Shown here piece by piece: positions 9,723-18,052 of a stretch of DNA of 64,000 nucleotides (position 1 is the stretch's first letter; every line of letters begins with the position of its first letter). The stretch is from UBA11051 sp964390495. Its GTDB lineage: Bacteria; Armatimonadota; Zipacnadia; Zipacnadales; UBA11051. The notes beneath the pieces were generated by a model. It did no database searches and was not told the DNA's origin. It saw only the letters and a list, made by a program, of their open reading frames with translations. The position numbers and the translations under genes were made by a program. Where the stretch lies: contig CAYMIN010000001.1 of the NCBI GenBank assembly GCA_964390495.1, positions 242,917 through 306,916 on the forward strand, read 5' to 3'.

Positions 9723-10717
9723 TATTCATCGTCTCCATTCTGCTGTTTCGTCCTAACAGATCGCGCAGCCCAATTCTTCAGAGTGCGGTCAACGATCTCT
9801 TTCATGTGGGAGTTGGGTTGTTCGAGCACGTACTGCCGGAAGATGGTTGCCCCAAATTCCTCGGCCTCTGCGAAGCTGACACCGTAGAGCTTCTTCGCCA
9901 ATGTCTGGGGGGCGTACCCAAGTTCAACCTTGATCCTACGCTCAAACTTGGCGAACCACTCTGCCAGTCGGGCGCGGGTAGGCTCGGGCAATGCCATACG
10001 AACCTGGAACCGGCGCCATACGGCGCGGTCAAGCAACTCGGAGTGATTGGTAGCGCCGATTACAACAACGTGGCTTGGTAGCGAGTCGATTTGCATGAGC
10101 AAGGAGCTGACCACGCGCTTGATCTCGCCTGTCTCATGCCGGTCGCCTCGCTCCTTCCCCAAGGTCTCAAACTCATCGAAGAACAAGACGCACTTGCGCG
10201 CACGGGCGTGTTCCAGAAGCCGATGCAAGCGAACAGCCGTTTCGCCCAGATAGGTTCCAACGACGCCCTCGTACCTGACGATGAAGAGGGGAACCATGAG
10301 CGCGTGTGCGAACGCCTCTGCAAGGGAGGTTTTTCCATTGCCGGGGGGGCCAATCAGAAGGAGGCGGTTGCGGGGCTCCAGGTTGTACGACCGCAGAAGG
10401 TCAACTCGGTAGTGCTCTTGAACCACCCCTTGACAGATCTCCTGCACTTCCTTGGGGAGGATGAGGTCGTCGAAGGTCAGTTCCGGCATGATCTCATGGA
10501 GCAGGCTTGTGACCCGTTGGTCAAGCACGGCGTTACCGTTCGATACGGGCCTGTCTGCGGGGACAGACCGAAGCAGTTCCTCTAATCTGCCTGCAAGGAC
10601 GGTGTGCTTCTTGGCTCTTTCCTCGGCGACAATAGCTTCGACGACTTTTCGGAACTTGGCCTTATCGCCAGCCATCCCAAGTCGAACGAGGTCGGTAAGC
10701 AGGTCGGCTCTAGCCAT
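9722..10717 (-). CDS. ietA: IetA-like AAA+ ATPase, partner of the S8 protease
   Basis: A 331-aa protein with a helical N-terminus (about 1-80) and an AAA+ core: Walker A GPPGNGKT (123-130), Walker B VLFFDE (177-182), sensor-1 GATN (221-224) and an arginine pair RR (235-236) at the arginine-finger position. The ATG at 10717 has GGAGG 5 nt upstream and gives MARADLL. The frame stays open to 10762, but that extension has no ribosome-binding site. It overlaps the downstream protease by one base. In known IetAS pairs the ATPase and protease are both needed; the ATPase probably senses or controls the protease, though this is inference. I see no clear promoter in the 90 bp upstream, so it may be transcribed from the glycan operon it sits in. 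Confidence 0.87.
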   Translation of the reverse strand: MARADLLTDLVRLGMAGDKAKFRKVVEAIVAEERAKKHTVLAGRLEELLRSVPADRPVSNGNAVLDQRVTSLLHEIMPELTFDDLILPKEVQEICQGVVQEHYRVDLLRSYNLEPRNRLLLIGPPGNGKTSLAEAFAHALMVPLFIVRYEGVVGTYLGETAVRLHRLLEHARARKCVLFFDEFETLGKERGDRHETGEIKRVVSSLLMQIDSLPSHVVVIGATNHSELLDRAVWRRFQVRMALPEPTRARLAEWFAKFERRIKVELGYAPQTLAKKLYGVSFAEAEEFGATIFRQYVLEQPNSHMKEIVDRTLKNWAARSVRTKQQNGDDE

Positions 10718-10751
10718 GTTGACCTCCATTAGTGTTTGAGTGATCCAGTAG

Positions 10752-11024
10752 TTACTCCGCATCCGGAACGCGAAGTTCGCCGGAAATCAGCTTCGGGAGG
10801 AGGGTATCGCCGCCGTCGTCACTTCGTTTCAGGATAGTATCCGGCCCGCCGTGGCCGCGTGGATAGCCGACTAGGATACTCCGCCCGTCGGCAAGCAGCA
10901 CCGTGTCCGGCTGGCCCAGATATCGGCCCTCCTCCCGGTCCACGATGATGCGACGGGCAAGTTGCCGGGACAGGTCAACAATCGGGAGGCTGTAGCCCCT
11001 CGGTTGGGCCTCAAGTGGTGCCAT
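10752..11024 (-). pseudogene. N-terminal fragment of a sialidase, right flank of the ietAS insertion
   Basis: The first 72 codons (11024 down to about 10808) encode YSLPIVDLSRQLARR, then IIVDREEGRYLGQPDTVLL, YPRGHGG and KRSDDGG. These match, block for block, the start of the second propeller of the sialidase at 4871-7018 (YSIPTIDLSRE, VDREADQYLGHPTTVLL, YPKGHGR, KRSTDGG). After the first Asp-box glycines similarity stops abruptly and 18 unrelated codons lead to a stop. A real sialidase would need some 280 more residues. It begins 36 bp after the GH123-like gene, as an operon member would. The missing middle is not in the window; only a possible C-terminal tail remains at 7019-7096. Confidence 0.8.
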
Positions 11025-11060
11025 CTTCGCTCATCTCACCGTTCAGATGCAGCTTCGGCC

Positions 11061-13397
11061 TCATTCGTCAGCAGGCACGAAGCGCACGATTTCACGCTGC
11101 CCGCCCGGTCCGCTGACGCCGAATCTGACCGACGCGGTACTCGGCGGAACCGTGATGGTGTTGTCGCGGACCTCCACGGGCGTGCCGTTGACGGTGAGTT
11201 TCGCGTTCGGCTCCAGGTACACCTTCGCCACCGTGTCTGCTTGCTGCCGTGCGAGATAAATAATAGCGGATGGGCCGGCCTTGGCTCCTGCGATCTCCTG
11301 GATGATTGCCTCCCGCAACTCCTCAATGAGCTCGGCGTCGGGGTCGAACTGCAGTTCGGTATTGCCCCACACCACCGGAGCCAGTATCGCGCCCAGCACA
11401 ACATCGGGGTCGTAGCCTGTTCCGAGGCCGAGCGCCTCGGCCTGCTTCTCCAGCACCTCCGCCAGCATCCGTACCAGGCCCCAGTCCTCGGCTCCGTCAC
11501 GCATCGCCTCCCAGCGCAATGAGGGCCATACCGCCGTAAGGTCGTCAGGAGCCGGATATAGCAGGTTCCCTGAGCCGGGCCTGTCCATTGCTCGCTGTTC
11601 AGCCTTGATCTCCCAGGGGTCGCCGCGCCCATAGGTCAGCACCGACCACCAGCCGGTATGCTCAAGCCCGTACTGGCCGAGCGTCCAGCCCCACAGCCGC
11701 ATGTAGGTAGCCGGGCTGTCGAGGGCATAGCGGTTATTGCCATAGGCCCCGACTTCCTCGCCAAGCACTTGACGCTCCCTAAGGGTACTCAGCAGCGAGG
11801 GTGTCATGACGTTCTGGCGCAGATTCACCGTCCAGATGTCCACCAGCCCGTAGAGTTCGGAGCAGGGAGTGGCCCCGCCGGCCACCGCCTGTTTCAGCTC
11901 CGGCGCAGCAGCCTTGGCCAGCTCCAGAAGCTGTCGGTATGTGTCTATCTCCCCTGCGCTAGGCTCATCCCACAGGTACATGAAGGCCTTGTCCAGCCAG
12001 CCCTTTTCCCGCAAGTGAGCGGCTAGCTTCTCGCAATACTTTGGGAAAACGGCATTGAACTGCGGGCCTAGCGGCTCCAGCCCCAGCCACTTGTTCAGCC
12101 GCGTGCTGAAGCCCTGCTCCTGGCGCAGGCGCTTGCGCAGGCCGATCGGCGGGATCGAGACACTGTCCGCCCCACTACTCAAGGCGCTGTCCATCGCCCG
12201 GTCGAAGGCGGCGAAATCTATCACCACGTCATTGTCCTGCTGCCGGACCCACTCCACCTCCTCCAGTTCCCTGGCGAGGGCCCAGTCCTCGTAGCACCCG
12301 TGGCTGAAGACCTCGGCAGACAGCGCCGATTGCAGTTTCTCCAGTTGCTCGCCGGCAAGATTACGGGGCAGGCGGGTATGCGCCGCGGAAGGCAGCCAGC
12401 GCTCGCGCCCCAGCACCAGATCCGCAACCTCGATATGCAGGAAGATGTCAGCACCGACGCCTTCGAGATGGACACTGCCGATATACTGGCCGGCAGGCAG
12501 GTCTTCCGCTATGTGCACGCGGACGAAGAACGTGCTATTGGTGTCAGGGGCAAGATTGAGCGTACCGGCAGGCTCCAGGGGGTCGGGATTCGGCCCGGCA
12601 ACGGCATAAGGGCCGGTCAAGACTGTCGGCGGCAAGTCAATGTCCCGCACCGCGAAGACGGCGGCTTCATCAGGCCCGATTGTCGCCGGCCCAGCCGGCT
12701 CAGTGACTGATGCGCTTACCTCAGCGGCCCGCTTGCCCCGCAGCACGAGCTGGAAGGTGGCGTATTCGCCTCTGACGGCTGTGACCGCAATCCTGTCGGC
12801 CTGTGGGGTGTCGGCGGGACGGCTCGCGGCATAGATGCGCGCCGCCGGGGAGACCTGATAGACTGCAGCAGCAGGACCGTCATAGACCAGCGCGCGCGAG
12901 GCGAACTCCGCCGGCGGCGAGAAGCCGTCTGCTGCACTCGTTACCTCCACGTTATCCACCAGCGCCGTTCCCGGCCCCTTCAGAGCGGCTCCCAATCTGG
13001 CCCGCGATTCTCCCTCCGGCACCGCGAAGCAGACTTCCGTGGTCTGCCACTCCGTATCACCGGCGAAGTTGGTACACTCAAAGCCGATTGCACGCCCCTC
13101 GAAACGCACCAGCCACTGCAACCGGCCTTCCAGCGCCACACCTCGCACCTGGTAGCCGAACCTGTAGAAAAGCCCGGGCTGCACCGCAAAGGGCTGACTC
13201 ATCCATCTACCCGTGCCTCCGGCTGGAGCTGTGATGCTCAGAACCTGCCCCTGCTGCGCATCACTGACGATCTGGGTTCCCGCAACACGCGCTGCCTGTG
13301 CGTCCTCAAAATCCTCTGAGTAAATAGCCTCCTGCCCCAGCGCCACTGATGCACCCAGCAGAGCAATCGCCAGCCATAGGCCCATGCATTTATTCAT
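11061..13397 (-). CDS. Secreted GH123/DUF4091-like glycosidase with N-terminal jelly-roll domain
   Basis: A 778-aa protein with a Sec signal peptide (MNKCMGLWLAIALLGASVALG). Residues about 25-152 look like a carbohydrate-binding jelly roll (VDNVEV end). About 205-330 is a beta domain with the phrase GEYATFQLVL typical of this family. About 335-690 is a TIM-barrel with the YLWDEP motif (Asp477-Glu478), the acidic pair used by GH123 beta-N-acetylgalactosaminidases for substrate-assisted catalysis. The RWEAMRDGAEDW motif near 620-640 is also characteristic. GAGGT lies 7 nt before the ATG. Substrate is not certain: DUF4091 members are mostly uncharacterised, but N-acetylhexosamine release is the best guess and fits the sialidase downstream. 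Confidence 0.82.
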   Translation of the reverse strand: MNKCMGLWLAIALLGASVALGQEAIYSEDFEDAQAARVAGTQIVSDAQQGQVLSITAPAGGTGRWMSQPFAVQPGLFYRFGYQVRGVALEGRLQWLVRFEGRAIGFECTNFAGDTEWQTTEVCFAVPEGESRARLGAALKGPGTALVDNVEVTSAADGFSPPAEFASRALVYDGPAAAVYQVSPAARIYAASRPADTPQADRIAVTAVRGEYATFQLVLRGKRAAEVSASVTEPAGPATIGPDEAAVFAVRDIDLPPTVLTGPYAVAGPNPDPLEPAGTLNLAPDTNSTFFVRVHIAEDLPAGQYIGSVHLEGVGADIFLHIEVADLVLGRERWLPSAAHTRLPRNLAGEQLEKLQSALSAEVFSHGCYEDWALARELEEVEWVRQQDNDVVIDFAAFDRAMDSALSSGADSVSIPPIGLRKRLRQEQGFSTRLNKWLGLEPLGPQFNAVFPKYCEKLAAHLREKGWLDKAFMYLWDEPSAGEIDTYRQLLELAKAAAPELKQAVAGGATPCSELYGLVDIWTVNLRQNVMTPSLLSTLRERQVLGEEVGAYGNNRYALDSPATYMRLWGWTLGQYGLEHTGWWSVLTYGRGDPWEIKAEQRAMDRPGSGNLLYPAPDDLTAVWPSLRWEAMRDGAEDWGLVRMLAEVLEKQAEALGLGTGYDPDVVLGAILAPVVWGNTELQFDPDAELIEELREAIIQEIAGAKAGPSAIIYLARQQADTVAKVYLEPNAKLTVNGTPVEVRDNTITVPPSTASVRFGVSGPGGQREIVRFVPADE

Positions 13398-13543
13398 TCA
13401 AGACACCTCTGGCACTTGTTAGCGGCACCTTCTACTCTGACGATCCGGACTGCCTGATATTGCCTCGATAGCACCACCCAGCGGGGCCAGAAGCCCGGGA
13501 CTCTGGCGAAAGCGACGGCCCTGAGGGGCATACAGTTGCATCA

Positions 13544-14389
13544 TCAGTCAATGATTTCAGCGATTGCCAGTCCGCTTTCGCCAGCGGTCGAGTACAACAG
13601 GTAGGTCCGACCAGCTTCCTCGTAGATGGCCGGGTCTCTCAGTTCATGCAGTGGTTGAGGCGCTGCTCCGGAGCTTGATACTGTCACAGGTAGGTTCGCG
13701 CCCTCCCACGGCTCTGCGGGCCGCAGGATCGTCACCGCCTCTCCCGCGCTCCAGGTACGCCAGCTCCCCCTGAGCTCGACCTCCGCAAGCACAATCCGCT
13801 CCGGCTCGTCCCCCACATTCGAGTAGAACACTTGCAGTACCTCACCGCCGATGCGAAGCGCGCAGTGGCGCAGATTCTCAAAAAGCTCCGGGCCCCGCTC
13901 GAATGGCGCCAGGGGATCCTCAGAACGATACACACAACCGTCGCGAGCGATGGCATAGTACACGCCCTGCCACTCAAAGACCCGGAAGTAGCTGACCCCC
14001 AGCTCAGCGGCCTGCGCCTCAAAGTGCAGCCCGTCGCTGGAGATGGCCGCGAAGGTCTTCTGACCGTCCCCGGTCGGGCCGTGGAAATACATCCGCAGGC
14101 GCGCCTCGTCAATATGCACATCAGGGGAGGCGACATGGTCCCGGCAAGCCGTCTCATCCAGATGCAGGACCCCGGGTTCATGGACCTGCCACGGCCCGCA
14201 CAGCTCGTCGGCATACGCCAGCCGGATATACCTGCCCTGGTGATGCGCGAAATACAGGTAGTACCGGCCCAGCGGCGCCTCGAGCCACTCCGGAGCAAGG
14301 ATCAGGGAGGGGCCATTGATATTGTCACCCAGCGACGGATGCGTCTGTGGGGTAATCAGGGGGTTACACTCCAGCCGTCGGGCCTGCAT
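13544..14389 (-). CDS. GH43/GH130-like five-bladed propeller protein, putative glycosidase
   Basis: A 281-aa protein without a signal peptide. Features are NGPSLI near 25, YYLYFAHHQGRYIRLAYAD, SPDVHIDE..LRMYFHG, and a final RDPAIYEEAGRTYLLYSTAGESGLAIAEI. Repeated aromatic YL.Y and acidic turns of this kind are typical of five-bladed propellers in GH43, GH32/68 and GH130. AGGAG lies 9 nt before the ATG. It sits 35 bp upstream of nothing but spacer from the SGNH gene (stop 14425), in the same operon. Catalytic acids are not assigned with confidence; it could be a phosphorylase, a hydrolase, or an inactive binder. Confidence 0.7.
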   Translation of the reverse strand: MQARRLECNPLITPQTHPSLGDNINGPSLILAPEWLEAPLGRYYLYFAHHQGRYIRLAYADELCGPWQVHEPGVLHLDETACRDHVASPDVHIDEARLRMYFHGPTGDGQKTFAAISSDGLHFEAQAAELGVSYFRVFEWQGVYYAIARDGCVYRSEDPLAPFERGPELFENLRHCALRIGGEVLQVFYSNVGDEPERIVLAEVELRGSWRTWSAGEAVTILRPAEPWEGANLPVTVSSSGAAPQPLHELRDPAIYEEAGRTYLLYSTAGESGLAIAEIID

Positions 14390-14424
14390 AGCTATTCACT
14401 CCTGAAGGTGATGACACCGAGCCG

Positions 14425-15672
14425 CTACTCGGCAAATACCTCGACTTCACGCAGAAACACGAAGTGCTTGCTACCATGCGTCTCATTCAGCCAGCTATCC
14501 AAAAATGAGAGCCGGACGTAGCGGGCCGGCCTCGGCTCGCACCTGTATTCATGGCTCGCCCCCTCGCCCTGGGCGAACTCGTGCCGCCCTATCTCCTCGA
14601 ACTGTCCCCCATCATCCGACAGAGCCACTGACACCGTCCTGGTGCTGCCATCTTTCGAATTGTAAACCACCACCCGCCCCACCTGCTGTTGTGCGCCCAG
14701 GTCAATGGTGGTTAGCTTGGGATAGGTCTCTCCAGCCCCGGTCGCGTACACCGCGGGGCGTTTGTCGCTGTCTTTCACCCCATCCGTAAGCCCGGTATTG
14801 TATCCGAAGCGGTTGGGATCGGTCTCCGTGTAGGGCCTCTGATGGGCCAAGTTGCCGCCTGGTGTCGGCAATTGGGCGATGTCCACCCGCTCAGCAATCG
14901 CGGCAGGTGTCGCATACGGACTGGTAGCGGGCTCCGCCAGCGGCAGCGACACCTCGGTCAGCACTGTCCTGTCACCGCCCATCAGACCGGCCAGCACCGG
15001 ATAGATGGTCGCCGCCAGGAACTCGTGCCCCTGCGGATTGGGATGGCAGCCGTCCGTGGTCATCGCCGACAGGTCCGCACCCAGAAATGCCGCCTCCGCC
15101 CAGGCCGCGAAGTTGTCCACCAGCGGCACCCGGTCTGCTGCTGCCACCCGCCGACAGGCAGCCACATATTCAGTCAGCTTGTAGTTGGGGCCCTGCTCCC
15201 GATAGGGGCTGCGGCGGGCATGTTGATGCGTGTGACACAGCGGAATCGAGGTCATCAGCACCGGCTTGATCCCCGCCTCCCGCAGCCGTGCGACAATCGT
15301 GTGCAGATTAGCCTCGTAGGCCTCCAGCGGCAGGCGCACCTCCGTCTTGCCGGCGTCAATGTGCGCATCATTGGTCCCGTACATGATGCAGGCATAGTCT
15401 GGCTGCAGCGCGATGACATCCGCGTCGAGTCGCGGCAGGGCCATATCGGTGCGCTCGCCGCCGATGCCGACATTGATTACCTGCACCGGCGTCACGTGCT
15501 CGCTCAGCCACTGCTCCAAGAGCGCTGCGAAGGTCTGCTCGGCGGTGACCCCGCTGCGCACGCCCTTGGTTATCGAGTCACCCAGGCACACAATCTTCAC
15601 CGGCTGGTCCGACCACAACGCCGACGCCAGCACCATAATCGCCGCCATCAGCAGCAGTAATCTCAGCATCAT
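14425..15672 (-). CDS. Secreted SGNH/GDSL hydrolase with C-terminal discoidin-like domain
   Basis: A 415-aa exported esterase-like protein. The signal peptide is MMLRLLLLMAAIMVLASALW. All four SGNH blocks are present: GDSIT (Ser33), GIGG (Gly71), YGTND (Asn101) and DGCHPN (Asp207, His210). Residues about 265-415 form a jelly-roll like an F5/8 type C or NPCBM domain (TIDLGAQQQVGRVVVYNS; a final RYVRLSFLD). In such operons SGNH enzymes usually remove acetyl or other acyl groups from polysaccharides; that role is inferred. It lies 12 bp from the AAC(3)-like gene, so the two are almost certainly co-transcribed. Confidence 0.86.
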   Translation of the reverse strand: MMLRLLLLMAAIMVLASALWSDQPVKIVCLGDSITKGVRSGVTAEQTFAALLEQWLSEHVTPVQVINVGIGGERTDMALPRLDADVIALQPDYACIMYGTNDAHIDAGKTEVRLPLEAYEANLHTIVARLREAGIKPVLMTSIPLCHTHQHARRSPYREQGPNYKLTEYVAACRRVAAADRVPLVDNFAAWAEAAFLGADLSAMTTDGCHPNPQGHEFLAATIYPVLAGLMGGDRTVLTEVSLPLAEPATSPYATPAAIAERVDIAQLPTPGGNLAHQRPYTETDPNRFGYNTGLTDGVKDSDKRPAVYATGAGETYPKLTTIDLGAQQQVGRVVVYNSKDGSTRTVSVALSDDGGQFEEIGRHEFAQGEGASHEYRCEPRPARYVRLSFLDSWLNETHGSKHFVFLREVEVFAE

Positions 15673-15684
15673 ACACCCCGCAAT

Positions 15685-16509
15685 TCAGCTTCCCGGGGGA
15701 TCGCTTTCCAGTTCCTCCTGCAGCTTCCGTCGCGATGCCTCATCCAGCAGAAAGCCGATATCCTTGCTCATGTACTCCACCGCGATGTCGAACAGCTCCC
15801 TTATCCGCAGGTTCATCACCTCCGCCGCGCCGATGCGGGTGATGTTCAGCACCCCGTGAGCGGCGTAGATGTCCCTCATCTTGGCGAAGTCATTGCGATA
15901 GTCGCGGTCCGGCAAGCGCAGGTATTCCACCGATTGCGAGGGTATCTCGGTTCCGTCGGCGAGAATGACCGTCGAGCCCTGGAAGTCGCGGTAACGGCGA
16001 TACGGCACCTGCATGTACTCCTCGACGGCGTGCAGCGCGGTACATGAGCTGAAGGTCGCACCCAGGAACAAATACCAGGCATTCAGCTTGTAGAGCTGAT
16101 GGAAGGTGCTGCCCTTGCCGAAGCTGCGTATGCCCTCGCCCATGACATCATCGGCGTGTGGGCCGATGGCGGCCACCGAATGGCAGATATGAGTGCTGCG
16201 CTGGGCCTCGGGACGCTTGCGGAAGGTCTCCGGAATGATGCCCACTTCGTCCTTGACCGGGGTATTCGCCAGATCGAGGACCACCTTGTCAGCGGCATGA
16301 AAAGGCCCCCAAGTGAAGGTCGGCACGACCACCGTCCCCTCCGGCCCGACCGTCTCCAGCAACGCGTCAATGACCGTGTCCGCGCCGCCTTCGACATACC
16401 CGAAGGCACTCAGCGACGAATGCACCAGCACCACATCGCCGGCGCTGAGGCCGACTGCGGCGAGACCGCGCTTGACCTCTTCGCCCCTTACTACTGTGCT
16501 TCCAGTCAT
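15685..16509 (-). CDS. AAC(3)-family N-acetyltransferase
   Basis: A 274-aa protein of the aminoglycoside 3-N-acetyltransferase / YokD fold. Diagnostic blocks are VLVHSSLSAFG (27-37), EGTVVVPTFTW, and HICHSVAAIGP, which is the acetyl-CoA/catalytic His region of the family. It then has LFLGATFSSCTALHAVEEY. It is the first gene of the minus-strand operon and has its own promoter (16547-16575) and a GAGG ribosome-binding site. In this setting, acetylation of an amino sugar or another amine is more likely than drug resistance. Many AAC(3)-like proteins in environmental genomes do not act on aminoglycosides. Confidence 0.85.
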   Translation of the reverse strand: MTGSTVVRGEEVKRGLAAVGLSAGDVVLVHSSLSAFGYVEGGADTVIDALLETVGPEGTVVVPTFTWGPFHAADKVVLDLANTPVKDEVGIIPETFRKRPEAQRSTHICHSVAAIGPHADDVMGEGIRSFGKGSTFHQLYKLNAWYLFLGATFSSCTALHAVEEYMQVPYRRYRDFQGSTVILADGTEIPSQSVEYLRLPDRDYRNDFAKMRDIYAAHGVLNITRIGAAEVMNLRIRELFDIAVEYMSKDIGFLLDEASRRKLQEELESDPPGS

Positions 16510-16546
16510 GTTACGCCTCTGAGCCGCATGCTAACTGCGCTCTGCC

Positions 16547-16575
16547 ATAATACGCTGCTCATCTCGAAGCGTCAA
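16547..16575 (-). promoter_or_regulatory. Sigma-70-type promoter of the sialidase/heparinase operon
   Basis: On the minus strand TTGACG (16575-16570) is followed after exactly 17 nt by TATTAT (16552-16547), leaving a leader of about 30 nt before the ATG at 16509. It is divergent from the promoter at 16641-16669. Confidence 0.65.
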
Positions 16576-16640
16576 CACTCGCGAGTACATCTGCACAACT
16601 GGACTAGGGCGCGCCCATCGGAGCAGCAGCGGTGAGTGTG

Positions 16641-16669
16641 TTGCTTCCCGCAAAGCGGTACGCTATAAT
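16641..16669 (+). promoter_or_regulatory. Sigma-70-type promoter of the mntA-hepT operon
   Basis: TTGCTT (16641-16646), a 17-nt spacer, then a consensus TATAAT (16664-16669). The mntA start is 38 nt further on, behind a strong GGGAGG. Confidence 0.72.
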
Positions 16670-16707
16670 CGGGAATGGTCTAGCGAACAGGCCGGGGAGG
16701 TGCCGCG

Positions 16708-16998
16708 ATGTCGAGTGACAGCTTGCTCTCAGAGAAACGTGAGCAGATACTCCGTATCGCCGCGAAGTACGGCGCGCGCAATGTCCGCGTCTTTGGCTCG
16801 GCAGCGACGGGTGAACTGCGCGAGGGCAGCGACGTGGACATCCTCGTGGACCTTGACGAGGGGCGGAGTCTGCTTGACTTGGCGGGCCTGATGCTCGAAC
16901 TGCAGGAACTGCTGGGAAGGCCGGTTGACATCGGCACCGCCAAGGGCCTCAAGCCGCGCTACCGCCAGCGCATCCTCTCCGAGGCAGTGCCCCTATGA
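16708..16998 (+). CDS. mntA: MntA-type nucleotidyltransferase antitoxin
   Basis: A 96-aa minimal nucleotidyltransferase. The signature GSAATGELREGSDVDILVD (30-48) gives the GS motif and the metal-binding aspartates Asp42 and Asp44; a third acidic residue is in PVDIG (Asp74). In the studied MntA-HepT systems the antitoxin transfers AMP to a tyrosine of the HEPN toxin and so neutralises it. Its last four bases overlap the hepT start (ATGA), and GGGAGG lies 6 nt before its own ATG. It has its own promoter and stands alone on the plus strand between two minus-strand glycan operons. Confidence 0.9.
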   Translation: MSSDSLLSEKREQILRIAAKYGARNVRVFGSAATGELREGSDVDILVDLDEGRSLLDLAGLMLELQELLGRPVDIGTAKGLKPRYRQRILSEAVPL

Positions 16999-17336
16999 GA
17001 CGCCTTACGGACCGGTTGGAGGACATCCTCGAAGCGATCCTCAGGATTGAGGAAGTGGCCGAGAAGGGCTACCAGGCCTTCAGCGAGGACCCGTACCTGC
17101 AGGTCTGGGCCGTTTATCACATTCAGATTATTGGGGAGGCGGCCCGGGCGCTGTCAGACGAACTAAAGGCACTGCGCCCGGACGTCCCCTGGGCACAAAT
17201 AATTGGCATGCGCCACATCCTGATCCACAACTACTTCGGGGTGGACCTCGACACCGTCTGGGCTGTTGCAGAAGCAGACATTCCGGATCTCAAGAAGGCA
17301 GTCGAAGCCATGCTGGCCGACATGAAGCGGCAATGA
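16995..17336 (+). CDS. hepT: HepT-type HEPN toxin (RNase)
   Basis: A 113-aa all-helical HEPN (DUF86) protein. The full RX4HXY motif is present as RHILIHNY (Arg73, His78, Tyr80): Arg and His are the RNase residues and Tyr is the one AMPylated by MntA in known systems. The family usually forms dimers that cleave RNA, including tRNA. It overlaps mntA by four bases, the usual antitoxin-first order. Length is normal for the family and nothing suggests inactivation. The pair may act in plasmid or island stabilisation or phage response; which one applies here cannot be read from the sequence. Confidence 0.9.
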   Translation: MRRLTDRLEDILEAILRIEEVAEKGYQAFSEDPYLQVWAVYHIQIIGEAARALSDELKALRPDVPWAQIIGMRHILIHNYFGVDLDTVWAVAEADIPDLKKAVEAMLADMKRQ

Positions 17337-17391
17337 TACGTCCCCGCTGCCGCTGCCCGTGACCTGAGCAGACAGCAACCGGGATAGGAGC

Positions 17392-18036
17392 TTACCGCCC
17401 CGCCCAGAGGAGGCCGCGCTCGACGATAGTGCGGGCTTCGGGGACCGCGAAGTCGGCCGCGACGTGGCCCACTGAGCTGTAAAATACCCGACCCTCTCCG
17501 TAACGCTTCTTCCACACCGCCGGCATCACCGTGCCCGCGATCCAGGGCGAGTGCTCGCCGGTGAAAGTCGTGGTAGCCAGCACCTCAACCCCCGGGTCCA
17601 CGTGCAGGTAGTACTGCTCGGAGTGCATCCGGAAACCCGACAGGCCGGCCACAATCGGGTCGTCCGGCTTGATGATATTGACCTCGTAGTCAATGACGCC
17701 GCCCGGGTGAGCCACCCACTGGCCGCCGGTCATGAACTGGTAGCCGGTGCTGTCGTGGAACGAATCGCACATGCCACCATGCCAGCCGGCCATGCCGACA
17801 CCGCTACTGACGGCGGCCATCAGGCCCTCGGCCTGCTCGCGAGTGATCTCGCCCATGGTCCAGCACTGCACGATCAGGCTCAGCGAGTTGAGGTAGTCGG
17901 TTTCGAGATAGACATCCAGCGTATTTTCCACGCGAACCTCGAAGCCCTGGTCCCGCAGGAAGGGGATGAAGATGTCCACACACTGCTTAGGCTCGTGGCC
18001 TTCCCAGCCGCCCCAGACCGCCAGCGCCTTTCCCAT
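17392..18036 (-). CDS. ThuA-like domain protein (class I GATase-like fold)
   Basis: A 214-aa protein starting MGKALAVWGGWEGH, a typical ThuA beginning. Further family blocks are WHGGMCDSF, VAHPGG, SPWIAGTVMPAVW and GEGRVFYSSVGH. The start at 18036 has GGAGG 7 nt upstream; a longer reading to 18114 would overlap the next gene and has no site. ThuA was named for trehalose utilisation and some relatives act on keto-sugars or disaccharides, but the reaction of most members is unknown. No signal peptide, so cytoplasmic. It is the last gene of the minus-strand run of giant secreted enzymes, 16 bp after the first of them. Confidence 0.86.
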   Translation of the reverse strand: MGKALAVWGGWEGHEPKQCVDIFIPFLRDQGFEVRVENTLDVYLETDYLNSLSLIVQCWTMGEITREQAEGLMAAVSSGVGMAGWHGGMCDSFHDSTGYQFMTGGQWVAHPGGVIDYEVNIIKPDDPIVAGLSGFRMHSEQYYLHVDPGVEVLATTTFTGEHSPWIAGTVMPAVWKKRYGEGRVFYSSVGHVAADFAVPEARTIVERGLLWAGR

Positions 18037-18052
18037 CGCAAGCCCTCCTCCG

